The notes under the pieces were generated by a model, which ran no database searches, was not told the origin of the DNA, and was given only the letters and a program-made list of their open reading frames with translations. 6,197 bases of DNA from an uncultured Cellvibrio sp. (GTDB lineage Bacteria > Pseudomonadota > Gammaproteobacteria > Pseudomonadales > Cellvibrionaceae). The position numbers and the translations under genes are program-made. This document shows positions 1 through 5,404 of the stretch, in pieces. Positions within the stretch are counted from its first letter, which is position 1. The number at the start of each line of letters is the position of its first letter. Where the stretch lies: assembly GCA_946886255.1 (NCBI GenBank), contig CAMPIG010000293.1, positions 1 through 6,197 on the forward strand, given 5' to 3'.

Positions 1-813
1 TACACCAATCCACTACCCGGAGGGGTTCCACGTTACCGCTACCTTTATAACGGGACTGGTCAATTGGTCGCGGAAACTGCCCTGAACAGTACGACAATCG
101 GCAGCATCTATGTGTATTTCCAGGGTGAGGTTGTAGGCTTAATTCGCAACAACCAAATTTATTCTGTACATAATGATCATTTGGGACGACCAGAAGTTGT
201 TACCAACAGTAGTCAATCTGTTGTATGGCGCGCTAACAATGCGGCGTTTGATCGCACGGTAACTCTGGATAATATCGGTGGTTTTAATATTGGTTTTCCC
301 GGTCAGTATTATGATGCAGAAATCAGGTTGTGGTACAACTGGCATAGATATTATGACGCAAGTATTGGTCGGTATATTCAGAGTGATCCGATTGGGCTTG
401 AGGGTGGATTAAATACCTATACATATGTTTTGAATAACCCATTGATTTATACTGATCCTAAAGGTTTAGAGGTCGGTGACTGGTGGGATTTGCCAGCTAA
501 TTTCAACAGGGCGAGAGAGATTGCTGCAAGGGAATTAAAGAAACCTGGTCAGCAAGGACATAACGATCTCAGTGATGCAATGAGGCACGCGAATTGGATG
601 CGATTAACGCGATGGGAGACAAATAACTTTACAGCTTGGGCCGCTGGGGTTGGCCATGAGATCGACGGGCTTTTGGGTGGTTCACCGTGGAAGGAATGTA
701 TGATGGACTTGCATAACAACCGAGAGGGAAGACGAGCAAACGCTGAAAGTCGTCTTGTTGATCCTAGTAATCTAGTTACCAGCCCAGCTAGTGCTGGTTG
801 GCTTCCCTATTAA
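1..813 (+). CDS. RHS-repeat protein, C-terminal part, with DUF6973-like toxin tip (5' end outside window)
   Basis: The frame is open from base 1, so this is the 3' part (270 residues) of a longer RHS gene; the TTG at 64 is only an internal codon. RHS hallmarks seen: DHLGRP, then [41 protein letters not shown] and the closing DPKGL (ends at base 468). In the family the RHS shell encloses the variable C-terminal toxin, and cleavage occurs near this DPxGL motif. The tip (bases 469-810, 114 residues) shows [13 protein letters not shown] (559 on), GHE (652-660) and [10 protein letters not shown] (703-732). This is the His/Asp/Arg/Glu pattern I associate with DUF6973 domains in RHS and wall-associated toxins; its activity is not established here. 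RHS proteins are typically exported effectors of contact-dependent competition, often through type VI secretion. The delivery route is not visible because the N-terminus is missing. The next gene, 24 bp downstream, is the likely immunity gene. Confidence 0.9.
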   Translation, partial: YTNPLPGGVPRYRYLYNGTGQLVAETALNSTTIGSIYVYFQGEVVGLIRNNQIYSVHNDHLGRPEVVTNSSQSVVWRANNAAFDRTVTLDNIGGFNIGFPGQYYDAEIRLWYNWHRYYDASIGRYIQSDPIGLEGGLNTYTYVLNNPLIYTDPKGLEVGDWWDLPANFNRAREIAARELKKPGQQGHNDLSDAMRHANWMRLTRWETNNFTAWAAGVGHEIDGLLGGSPWKECMMDLHNNREGRRANAESRLVDPSNLVTSPASAGWLPY

Positions 814-837
814 TAGTACTCAGCGGAAAAATCACAC

Positions 838-1179
838 ATGAAGTTAAAATCGATTCAGATGGCCATTTTTATTACTTTTATAGGATGTAGCGCAAGTGAT
901 GTGGGAACATTGCGAATTATAAATAATACTCCTAAAGTTGTTAGCCAGCTTACAGTAGATGTCTGTGGTCAGAGTTTTGAGTACAGGGATATTTCACCCG
1001 ACAACGCCATAGCACTCCGTTATGAGAAAAATTGCGAGGGACATTTTAGGCTTTTTGTCGCTTATAATGATGGTAAAACATTGAGAGATGATATCGGCTA
1101 TGTAACCCCCGGGATTAATATTGAGCATGAAATAGCTATTGGCTTAACGGGGTTTTCATTGGCATCAGAAGGGGAATAA
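838..1179 (+). CDS. small predicted lipoprotein, candidate immunity protein to the RHS tip
   Basis: A 113-residue ORF starts at ATG 838, preceded by a weak AGCGGAAA purine stretch. The N-terminus MKLKSIQMAIFITFIGC looks like a short lipoprotein signal: basic n-region, hydrophobic core and a lipobox-like FIGC with the cysteine at residue 17. Phe at -3 is not the usual Leu, so the lipobox is imperfect. Residue +2 is Ser, which in Gram-negative Lol sorting favours the outer membrane. The mature part (about 97 residues) is beta-rich by eye, with two further cysteines (C43 and C66 by my count) that could form a disulphide. I do not recognise the family. It lies 24 bp after the RHS stop on the same strand, exactly where cognate immunity genes sit. 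A periplasm-facing lipoprotein would imply that the toxin tip acts in the periplasm or envelope. Both of these last points are inference. Confidence 0.7.
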   Translation: MKLKSIQMAIFITFIGCSASDVGTLRIINNTPKVVSQLTVDVCGQSFEYRDISPDNAIALRYEKNCEGHFRLFVAYNDGKTLRDDIGYVTPGINIEHEIAIGLTGFSLASEGE

Positions 1180-1231
1180 ACAGAGAAGGAATAAAGAATA
1201 AACGCATTTTATATAAGACAGTCACAGCAAA

Positions 1232-1257
1232 GCAGCGAAACAATCGGCTGCATTTTT
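1232..1257 (+). terminator. possible weak intrinsic terminator after the RHS/immunity pair
   Basis: GCAGC (1232-1236) pairs with GCTGC (1247-1251), and GA/TC can extend the stem with one bulged G. The loop is short and is followed by ATTTTT (1252-1257). It lies about 50 bp past the immunity-candidate stop. The stem is short, so termination strength is uncertain. Confidence 0.4.
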
Positions 1258-1546
1258 AAGGTCTCTTCGACGTAAAATCCTGTCGTTTATGGATCACGGT
1301 CAGTAAATAGCACTGGTCATTTTTAATCTCGTACATGATTCGGTAAGAATTAATATGCAGCTCCCGGATGTCTGGCTTACCGAGTGGTTTACGAGATACG
1401 CAAGTAGCAGATGTACTGAATGCGCAGAGCGCCTCTGGTTTGAGAATCGACTGATGCTTGATACTCGTGCGTGGTCTGTAGATATTGATGAGACTGGCAC
1501 TGTCATCAGCAAGACTGAATGGACTTCGCCATAGAACGGTTATGGG
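1256..1546 (-). pseudogene. decayed RelE/ParE-superfamily toxin remnant
   Basis: Read on the minus strand, the last about 40 codons before the TAA at 1256-1258 encode KPDIRELHINSYRIMYEI, then LLTVIHKRQDF. This is the characteristic C-terminal half of ParE/RelE-type toxins: IREL, SYRIxYEI, and a terminal HxRQDF. The same frame stays open upstream and begins PITVLWRSPFSL (from 1546), similar to the usual ParE N-terminus, giving a total length near the family norm of 95-100 residues. However, no ATG, GTG or TTG lies at the expected start; the codons read ATT-GAC-CCC. The middle (about residues 20-55) does not read like the expected two helices, consistent with compensating frameshifts or substitutions. 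No RHH or HTH antitoxin is found next to it; the upstream side holds an unrelated plus-strand membrane protein. I judge it a dead toxin, certain for the C-terminal half and tentative for the N-terminal half. Confidence 0.7.
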
Positions 1547-1552
1547 GTCAAT

Positions 1553-1858
1553 ATGCCAGCGACGATTACCAAGAAATGGGTAGTTATTTTTCTCATTTGT
1601 TCTTTTTTTCTCCTGTATTTTGTATGCAGGTGGTACGACGCTCAGAGCTCTGATGCTTATGAGACTGCGACTTTAAGCTTAATAAAAGAATACCCGTTAG
1701 CAGGACCTGAAGACTTTAGTTTGCTTTCGTACCAGAAGTCACAGCCGGCAAATGAGTCAGATGTAGAGTATATGCATTTTAAAATAGAGACGTCTGACGG
1801 CAAGATTCACTCAATAAAACTGAAGAAGGCCGATGGTCGTTGGGCGGCGGTCGATTAA
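1553..1858 (+). CDS. small single-pass membrane protein, unknown function
   Basis: A 101-residue ORF starts at ATG 1553, preceded by GGGG at a short but usable distance (1544-1547). Layout: a short basic N-terminus (TKKW), one strongly hydrophobic segment at about residues 8-26 (VVIFLICSFFLLYFVC), then a polar domain of about 75 residues ending in a beta-hairpin-like pattern (FKIETSDGKIHSIKLKK, then GRWAAVD). The topology suggests an N-in, C-out inner-membrane protein or an uncleaved signal anchor with a periplasmic domain. I do not recognise a family. It follows the toxin/immunity region on the same strand, so an orphan immunity protein is one possibility, with nothing in the sequence proving it. 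The composition looks like a real gene: the hydrophobic segment is clean and the polar tail balanced. Confidence 0.55.
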   Translation: MPATITKKWVVIFLICSFFLLYFVCRWYDAQSSDAYETATLSLIKEYPLAGPEDFSLLSYQKSQPANESDVEYMHFKIETSDGKIHSIKLKKADGRWAAVD

Positions 1859-2163
1859 TTGAAGTAGCCTTTTTATTTGGAAATGTTTGCCCATCGCGAA
1901 TAAGGAACTTCTGATCGCGACGGTTCTGAACGGCGGCGAATTTTGGAGCATGGATAAGTGCCTAACTGAAGCGGCAGATGGAACTATGGCAAAGAGATGT
2001 GTGAGTTCCAGAAAAACACGCGCCTCGAAGAAAACTCAAACACAGGTAACATTAGTTAATCTTTATGAAAGGATTCCCCGCCAAATATGTATCGTATAAA
2101 CATGAAAAATTTGGCGATGAATGGGCGGTATTAAATTCGATAAACTAGATTACTGAAATCACA
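1859..2163 (+). other. gene-poor stretch with coding debris
   Basis: No convincing intact gene lies in these 305 bases. A 70-codon frame opens at TTG 1887 and ends at 2099 (KELLIATVLNGGEFWSMDK near its start) without a clear Shine-Dalgarno; I do not recognise the product. Another frame, 2065-2148, reads MKGFPAKYVSYKHEKF followed by GDEWAVLNSIN and a stop; it looks like the C-terminus of a real protein and overlaps the end of the first frame. The two may be pieces of one older gene joined across a frameshift near 2060-2070, which is inference. No terminator, RNA gene or insertion-sequence end was seen. Confidence 0.3.
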
Positions 2164-3048
2164 GTGGAAACAAGATTTAGCATTCCTACACGCCAGAAAC
2201 AAGAGAAATATTCTACAGACCGAATGTATCTGGTAATTAACAGCTACTATTATACATTTGAATCATACCGAACAGCAGTTTCCCTGCGAAACCCATCAAC
2301 TATACTCGCGGTAGCCGGATTAGTCATCTTTGTACTTTGTATCGTGGATTCGTATCGTAGTCATGGTCTGCTAAACAACTGGGTAAGCGAGAATGTTAAG
2401 CTCGCAATAATAGCAATATCAGAACTTTTTACTCTTACATGTTGGTTCGCAATTCAGTCAAAGCGTGACGATCAGGCAGTTAAAAGAGTGCGGAAAGATT
2501 TGAACACACTGGAAGCTTCTTTACCGAAACTCAAAGTACTTTGGTTTAAAAAATACATATCGAAAAGTCCTGAATTCTATCTGCAACTGGCTAAAGATCT
2601 CGATGACTTGATCACACTTAAGAATAAACATAAGTCACCCTTTTCTTTTGGGCGAAGTGAGATTTTCGCAATGATTTTTGCTAGCGACGCTAAGAACCGA
2701 ATATTAGCGATGTTTATGGGAGGATGCGCAATAGTGACCGCTTTGCTCATTGCCGAGGGAGCGAGCATAGAGTTGCTCTTCAGTCTGATAAATAACGGCC
2801 AAGTGTCAGGTCTTCTGTATGCGGCAGCGGTTTATGCGGTGGTTATAATGGCTGCAGCATTAACTGCAAGAATGAGTTTTAACTTTGTTCTTTTAGTTTT
2901 TGATTATGTGTTCGATTCCCTTGATGGACTAAACAGCAGAAGCATCAGACGAACGAAGTTGTTCTTGAATCAGCTCCTTCAGCTTTACACACTTGAAAAG
3001 CCAAGACACCGAGCCTCAGCCGGCTTCGAGCGGATTCGTCCGTCATAA
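2164..3048 (+). CDS. four-TM membrane protein, unknown function
   Basis: The ORF gives 294 residues from GTG 2164; an in-frame ATG at 2224 (giving MYLVINSYYY) is an equally possible start, and neither has a good Shine-Dalgarno. Predicted membrane segments by eye are about residues 46-63, 80-97, 180-200 and 216-234, with a further hydrophobic stretch at about 239-250. Between TM2 and TM3 lies a loop of about 80 residues rich in Lys, Arg and Asp (QSKRDDQAVKRVRKDL), probably cytoplasmic by the positive-inside rule. The C-terminus after residue 255 is basic and helical. I do not recognise the family. It converges on the minus-strand CoiA-like fragment, overlapping its end by a few bases; the last about 15 residues may be read from junction DNA. 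It may be a lone cargo gene or the survivor of a pair whose partner decayed in the stretch just upstream. Confidence 0.6.
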   Translation: METRFSIPTRQKQEKYSTDRMYLVINSYYYTFESYRTAVSLRNPSTILAVAGLVIFVLCIVDSYRSHGLLNNWVSENVKLAIIAISELFTLTCWFAIQSKRDDQAVKRVRKDLNTLEASLPKLKVLWFKKYISKSPEFYLQLAKDLDDLITLKNKHKSPFSFGRSEIFAMIFASDAKNRILAMFMGGCAIVTALLIAEGASIELLFSLINNGQVSGLLYAAAVYAVVIMAAALTARMSFNFVLLVFDYVFDSLDGLNSRSIRRTKLFLNQLLQLYTLEKPRHRASAGFERIRPS

Positions 3049-3270
3049 GGGATGCCAAAAATTCGGCTTTGGTCGGGCAAGCCAACTATTGAACATGTGC
3101 GCGAAATGACTCCTAACGTCTGACGATGGTGCTGCTCGGTTTGTCATTCGTTGCTTGCATATTGGGCATCGAGCCCTCTCGTAGAGCTCCAGATGGTCAC
3201 TGCCAAACTCGCTAATATGTTCGGCGACGGTAATCTTTCTATTCGCCGCTGGGTGTAGTGTCTTGTGCAT
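3043..3270 (-). pseudogene. truncated, probably frameshifted CoiA-like zinc-binding protein
   Basis: On the minus strand, ATG 3270 opens a frame reading MHKTLHPAANRKITVAEHI, then CPICKQRM and HFAH before stopping at 3043. CPIC plus HFAH forms a CxxC...HxxH zinc-site pattern typical of the N-terminus of CoiA-like proteins, which usually run to several hundred residues. From family memory the segment after HFAH continues roughly as NSGxCPTK. Here the working frame gives NSWLARPK, but the next frame gives CPTK at once (about 3066-3078), so a one-base deletion near 3078 explains the loss. No CoiA-like sequence follows beyond CPTK in any frame I read, so the gene is also truncated at the junction with the four-TM gene. 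The start overlaps the end of the upstream gene by 32 bp, suggesting it was the third gene of the same operon. An upstream TTG at 3288 lacks a Shine-Dalgarno and is unlikely to be used. Confidence 0.65.
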
Positions 3271-4108
3271 GGTTCGAACCGCTGTCAATTTTTGGAACGG
3301 GAGGCAATTCTGAATTTGATTGGAAGCCTAGAGCCCGGAGGATTTCCGACCTGGCGTCGTCTTTTCCTTTGCTATATACGTCTAGCATCAATTTATTCAA
3401 ATATGAGATAACGTCATTTGTAAGCTGTTCATAGGGCTCGACGGGCACTGGCCGTACTTCTTGCGATGTAGCGGACGGTAAATCGGGTCCAGAAAAATAA
3501 TTCACAACTCCAAAGCCAACAGCAATATAGAAGATTACAAAAGGTGCATAGTACTCGGACTGGTATGGCTTTTTAAACAACGCAATGAATCTTGAAAAGT
3601 AGTAGATCCGTTTCGTATGCCAACTGTCGGAGACGTCAATTTCCGGTGAGACGTCCTGCCCCAACGATTCGAAAGTCTGTACATCGGGTCCTTGGGAATC
3701 CTTCGGAAGATATTTGATTACGAGCTTGTTTTTTCCTTCTGTGTTGCTCGACTCGTGGTCCCTGTGCCAATAGATTAAGCGATCGGTGCCAATGTCATCT
3801 TTCAACCTGAGGCGTTTCCGAAGACTTGCACTAAAAAGCCAAAGCCCGTATTTTTGCTTGTTTAGTTCACGATAGACATTCTGCTCAGTTTTTTGGTGAG
3901 CAGAAACATAGTATCGCCACATAAACCACAGCAACATTAGCCACACAATCACCGCCAATCCATTCGGGTTGGTGAATGTCAATTTAAAGAATGGGAGTGT
4001 AATTTCCCCATGTTTCTGAAGCACACATTCGCCCACATAGAACGCAATGATTGCGGCAGATAGTAGTACCAAATTCCGACGCTCCGGATTTTTATCTTCG
4101 ATGGCCAT
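3239..4108 (-). CDS. three-TM membrane protein, conserved hypothetical of accessory regions
   Basis: A 289-residue ORF starts at ATG 4108 with a good AAAGGAT Shine-Dalgarno 6 nt upstream (about 4115-4121 on the plus strand). It begins with a charged head (MAIEDKNPERRN), then TM1 at about 12-30 and TM2 at about 50-68. A long soluble segment at about 70-185 follows, containing RLIYWHRDHESSN and a Gly/Asp-rich stretch. TM3 is at about 187-205, and the acidic, low-complexity tail ends in TTPSGE. The opening ExKxPERRNLxLLS wording is familiar to me from uncharacterised membrane proteins in proteobacterial accessory regions, but I cannot name a family or function. It is preceded by the 322-residue gene with a 36-bp gap and overlaps the CoiA-like fragment downstream, so all three probably form one transcript. 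A membrane component paired with a soluble sensor-like protein fits a defence or signalling module; this is inference. Confidence 0.7.
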   Translation of the reverse strand: MAIEDKNPERRNLVLLSAAIIAFYVGECVLQKHGEITLPFFKLTFTNPNGLAVIVWLMLLWFMWRYYVSAHQKTEQNVYRELNKQKYGLWLFSASLRKRLRLKDDIGTDRLIYWHRDHESSNTEGKNKLVIKYLPKDSQGPDVQTFESLGQDVSPEIDVSDSWHTKRIYYFSRFIALFKKPYQSEYYAPFVIFYIAVGFGVVNYFSGPDLPSATSQEVRPVPVEPYEQLTNDVISYLNKLMLDVYSKGKDDARSEILRALGFQSNSELPPVPKIDSGSNHAQDTTPSGE

Positions 4109-4144
4109 TTTTTATCCTTTTGAGAATAGTTTTTTGCTGTAAGA

Positions 4145-5113
4145 TCAATTCCCGCATACTTTTATTACTTCACCTATTAGGGTGTCAATGGCGTGCTGAA
4201 AATGAACTTGCTGCTCATTTGGCAGGATTTCTTTAGCGCTGATCTGCGCATGGACTACAATATTGGAAATTGCTTTACATTCTTCGAGCTTCTTAAATAA
4301 CTCTTGTTGAGAGCGACCATTCCAATTGGCGATAACTGCTTTGAAGTTCGGTTGGTTGAAAATAGGTGGGATGTGATCTATTAACATTCTAAGCAGCACG
4401 GATACTGAAAGATAATTTTGGTTTTCGTAATTGAAATTTAATTCTTCGCATATCTTTATGAGCCGAGCAAAGTCAAAATGGGAATTATTAAATGAGCGTA
4501 ATGCATCTATTCTGGCCAGGCTTATATAAAGTGCTTTATTAATTTCGTTTTTCGTATTGAGATGTACATCGGAAGTTAAAACATCCGTAGTTCTATTGTC
4601 GAAGTGACTTATCGCCCGAATAAGATCACTAAATGATTTGTATCTAATAATCGACTCATCTGGAATTATGCTTGAGGTTATATCATCTTGCGCGCCGTGC
4701 GATGAAGATATAATCGGACTGTGTTCAAGGTAGGGGAACACTTCTACATAGTCGGCAATATCAATGCTAAGTACCCGAACAATGGTGCCAACCAGTACGC
4801 TTCCTCCACCATTTGGAGATAATTCGTAACTTTTAATGTAATTACTTTTTAGAAATTCAAAGATAGTATCGCATCGTCCCAATAAACGTTCTGCGGTTGA
4901 GTCATGGTCGCTAAGAAGAAGGAGGGTCTTTAGAGCGAGGGTATATTGCTGGTTTTCACGAAGAATAAATCCCGTTTGTTCAAGCTTGTCGATGACTTTG
5001 ATATTTTCATGGTTCTGAGCTCGAAATCGCTTTGCGCTAACTGAAAATTTGTCATCATTATTAAGCGTTTCGAATAATAGCTTTCTTGCAATGTCGATTT
5101 CATTGGGCTCCAT
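4145..5113 (-). CDS. 322-residue soluble protein: possible winged-helix N-terminus, conserved helical C-terminus
   Basis: The start is chosen at ATG 5113 (MEPNEIDIARKLL), because AGGA lies 9 nt upstream and the 29 extra codons back to 5200 lack protein-like character and cover the likely promoter. Residues about 6-66 have the spacing of a small helix-turn-helix or winged-helix fold (ARKLLFETL, KVIDKLEQTGFILREN, then a strand). A middle region at about 95-185 is mixed. The C-terminal about 130 residues are strongly helical, with LLRMLIDHIPPIF (240-252) and IVVHAQISAKEILPNEQQV (285-303). This LLRxxxDHxPPxF and LP-x-x-x-QV wording is familiar from uncharacterised proteins of accessory islands, though I cannot name the family. 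There are no TM segments or enzyme motifs. It is the first gene of the minus-strand operon. If the wing domain binds DNA it could control its own promoter, where two inverted repeats lie 75-110 bp upstream. Function is unknown. Confidence 0.75.
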   Translation of the reverse strand: MEPNEIDIARKLLFETLNNDDKFSVSAKRFRAQNHENIKVIDKLEQTGFILRENQQYTLALKTLLLLSDHDSTAERLLGRCDTIFEFLKSNYIKSYELSPNGGGSVLVGTIVRVLSIDIADYVEVFPYLEHSPIISSSHGAQDDITSSIIPDESIIRYKSFSDLIRAISHFDNRTTDVLTSDVHLNTKNEINKALYISLARIDALRSFNNSHFDFARLIKICEELNFNYENQNYLSVSVLLRMLIDHIPPIFNQPNFKAVIANWNGRSQQELFKKLEECKAISNIVVHAQISAKEILPNEQQVHFQHAIDTLIGEVIKVCGN

Positions 5114-5187
5114 GAGCTGAGTTCCTATCAATAATCCATGGTGGGGGTAGTAATAGAGTGATATTAACTGCCGCAATAGTTGCCTAA

Positions 5188-5205
5188 ACTGATGGTGCAA
5201 TCAGT
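5188..5205. repeat. inverted repeat 1 (6-6-6 dyad) in divergent intergenic region
   Basis: ACTGAT (5188-5193) and ATCAGT (5200-5205) are perfect 6-bp arms separated by 6 bases. The dyad lies 75-92 bp upstream of the minus-strand start at 5113, where a promoter or operator would be expected. A smaller dyad, GCAA-TAG-TTGC, sits at 5173-5183. It could be an operator; no binding protein can be assigned. Confidence 0.5.
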
Positions 5206-5206
5206 C

Positions 5207-5224
5207 CCAATGCTGCCTCATTGG
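5207..5224. repeat. inverted repeat 2 (6-6-6 dyad), one base from repeat 1
   Basis: CCAATG (5207-5212) and CATTGG (5219-5224) are perfect 6-bp arms with a 6-base spacer. With one bulged C the arms extend to 8 bp (5204-5226). The geometry equals that of the neighbouring dyad, with centres 19 bp apart, although the arm sequences differ. No U-run follows in either direction, so it does not look like a terminator. Confidence 0.5.
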
Positions 5225-5253
5225 ACCCTAGCTGTATGTGGTTCAGAATGCAC

Positions 5254-5300
5254 GTGACGCGGTAGCTGCATTCGCGGGTTCATCCCCCGGCGTCTTTCAC
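5254..5300 (+). other. possible structured leader element upstream of the ICE gene
   Basis: GACGCGG (5256-5262) can pair with CC-G-GCGTC (5287-5294) with one bulge, and GT/AC can close the base. Inside, GGG (5276-5278) or CGGG can pair with the following C-run around a TTCAT loop. It looks like a folded RNA or imperfect dyad in the 5' region of the DUF3577 gene, about 105 bp before its start. Pairing was done by eye only. Confidence 0.3.
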
Positions 5301-5333
5301 CTTGGTCTTAAGGCCTATCCATTGTTGTTACTT

Positions 5334-5362
5334 CCCCAGGGGATAAATCCAGCCCCTTGGGG
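5334..5362 (+). promoter_or_regulatory. GC-rich hairpin in the leader of the ICE replication gene
   Basis: CCCCAGGGG (5334-5342) pairs almost fully with CCCCTTGGGG (5353-5362), giving a 9-bp stem with one bulged T and a 10-base loop. Each arm is also nearly self-complementary. A T-run (5377-5383) follows only 14 bases later, so this is not a classical terminator, although an attenuator is possible. It ends about 30 bp before the Shine-Dalgarno, so it would sit in the 5' UTR. A role in controlling the ICE gene is inference. Confidence 0.5.
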
Positions 5363-5391
5363 ACGGGTCTATCTCCTTTTTTTATTCCATT

Positions 5392-5398
5392 AGGAGAG
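5392..5398 (+). promoter_or_regulatory. Shine-Dalgarno deciding the DUF3577 start
   Basis: AGGAGAG lies 6 bases upstream of ATG 5405. It fixes the start there rather than at the in-frame TTG 5357, which lies inside the GC hairpin. Confidence 0.8.
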
Positions 5399-5404
5399 AA
5401 AACC

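Noticed and set aside
778..798. ACCAGC/GCTGGT inverted repeat at the end of the RHS gene
   Set aside because: It lies inside the coding frame, has no T-run after it, and is explained by Ser/Ala/Gly/Trp codons.
1300..1512. 70-codon minus-strand ORF
   Set aside because: It is in a different frame from the recognisable ParE signature, and its translation is Ser-rich and unstructured; the ParE frame explains the locus better.
4051..4236. 61-codon plus-strand ORF across the start of the three-TM gene
   Set aside because: It overlaps two better supported minus-strand genes and has no ribosome binding site.
5114..5200. 29-codon N-terminal extension of the 322-residue protein
   Set aside because: There is no Shine-Dalgarno at 5200, the translation is His/Tyr-rich and unconvincing, and the ATG at 5113 has AGGA at a usable distance.
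5273..5294. T-arm-like sequence (GGGTTCATCCC) suggesting a tRNA or attachment site
   Set aside because: No acceptor, D-arm or anticodon arm with proper spacing could be built around it, and no CCA-compatible end is present.
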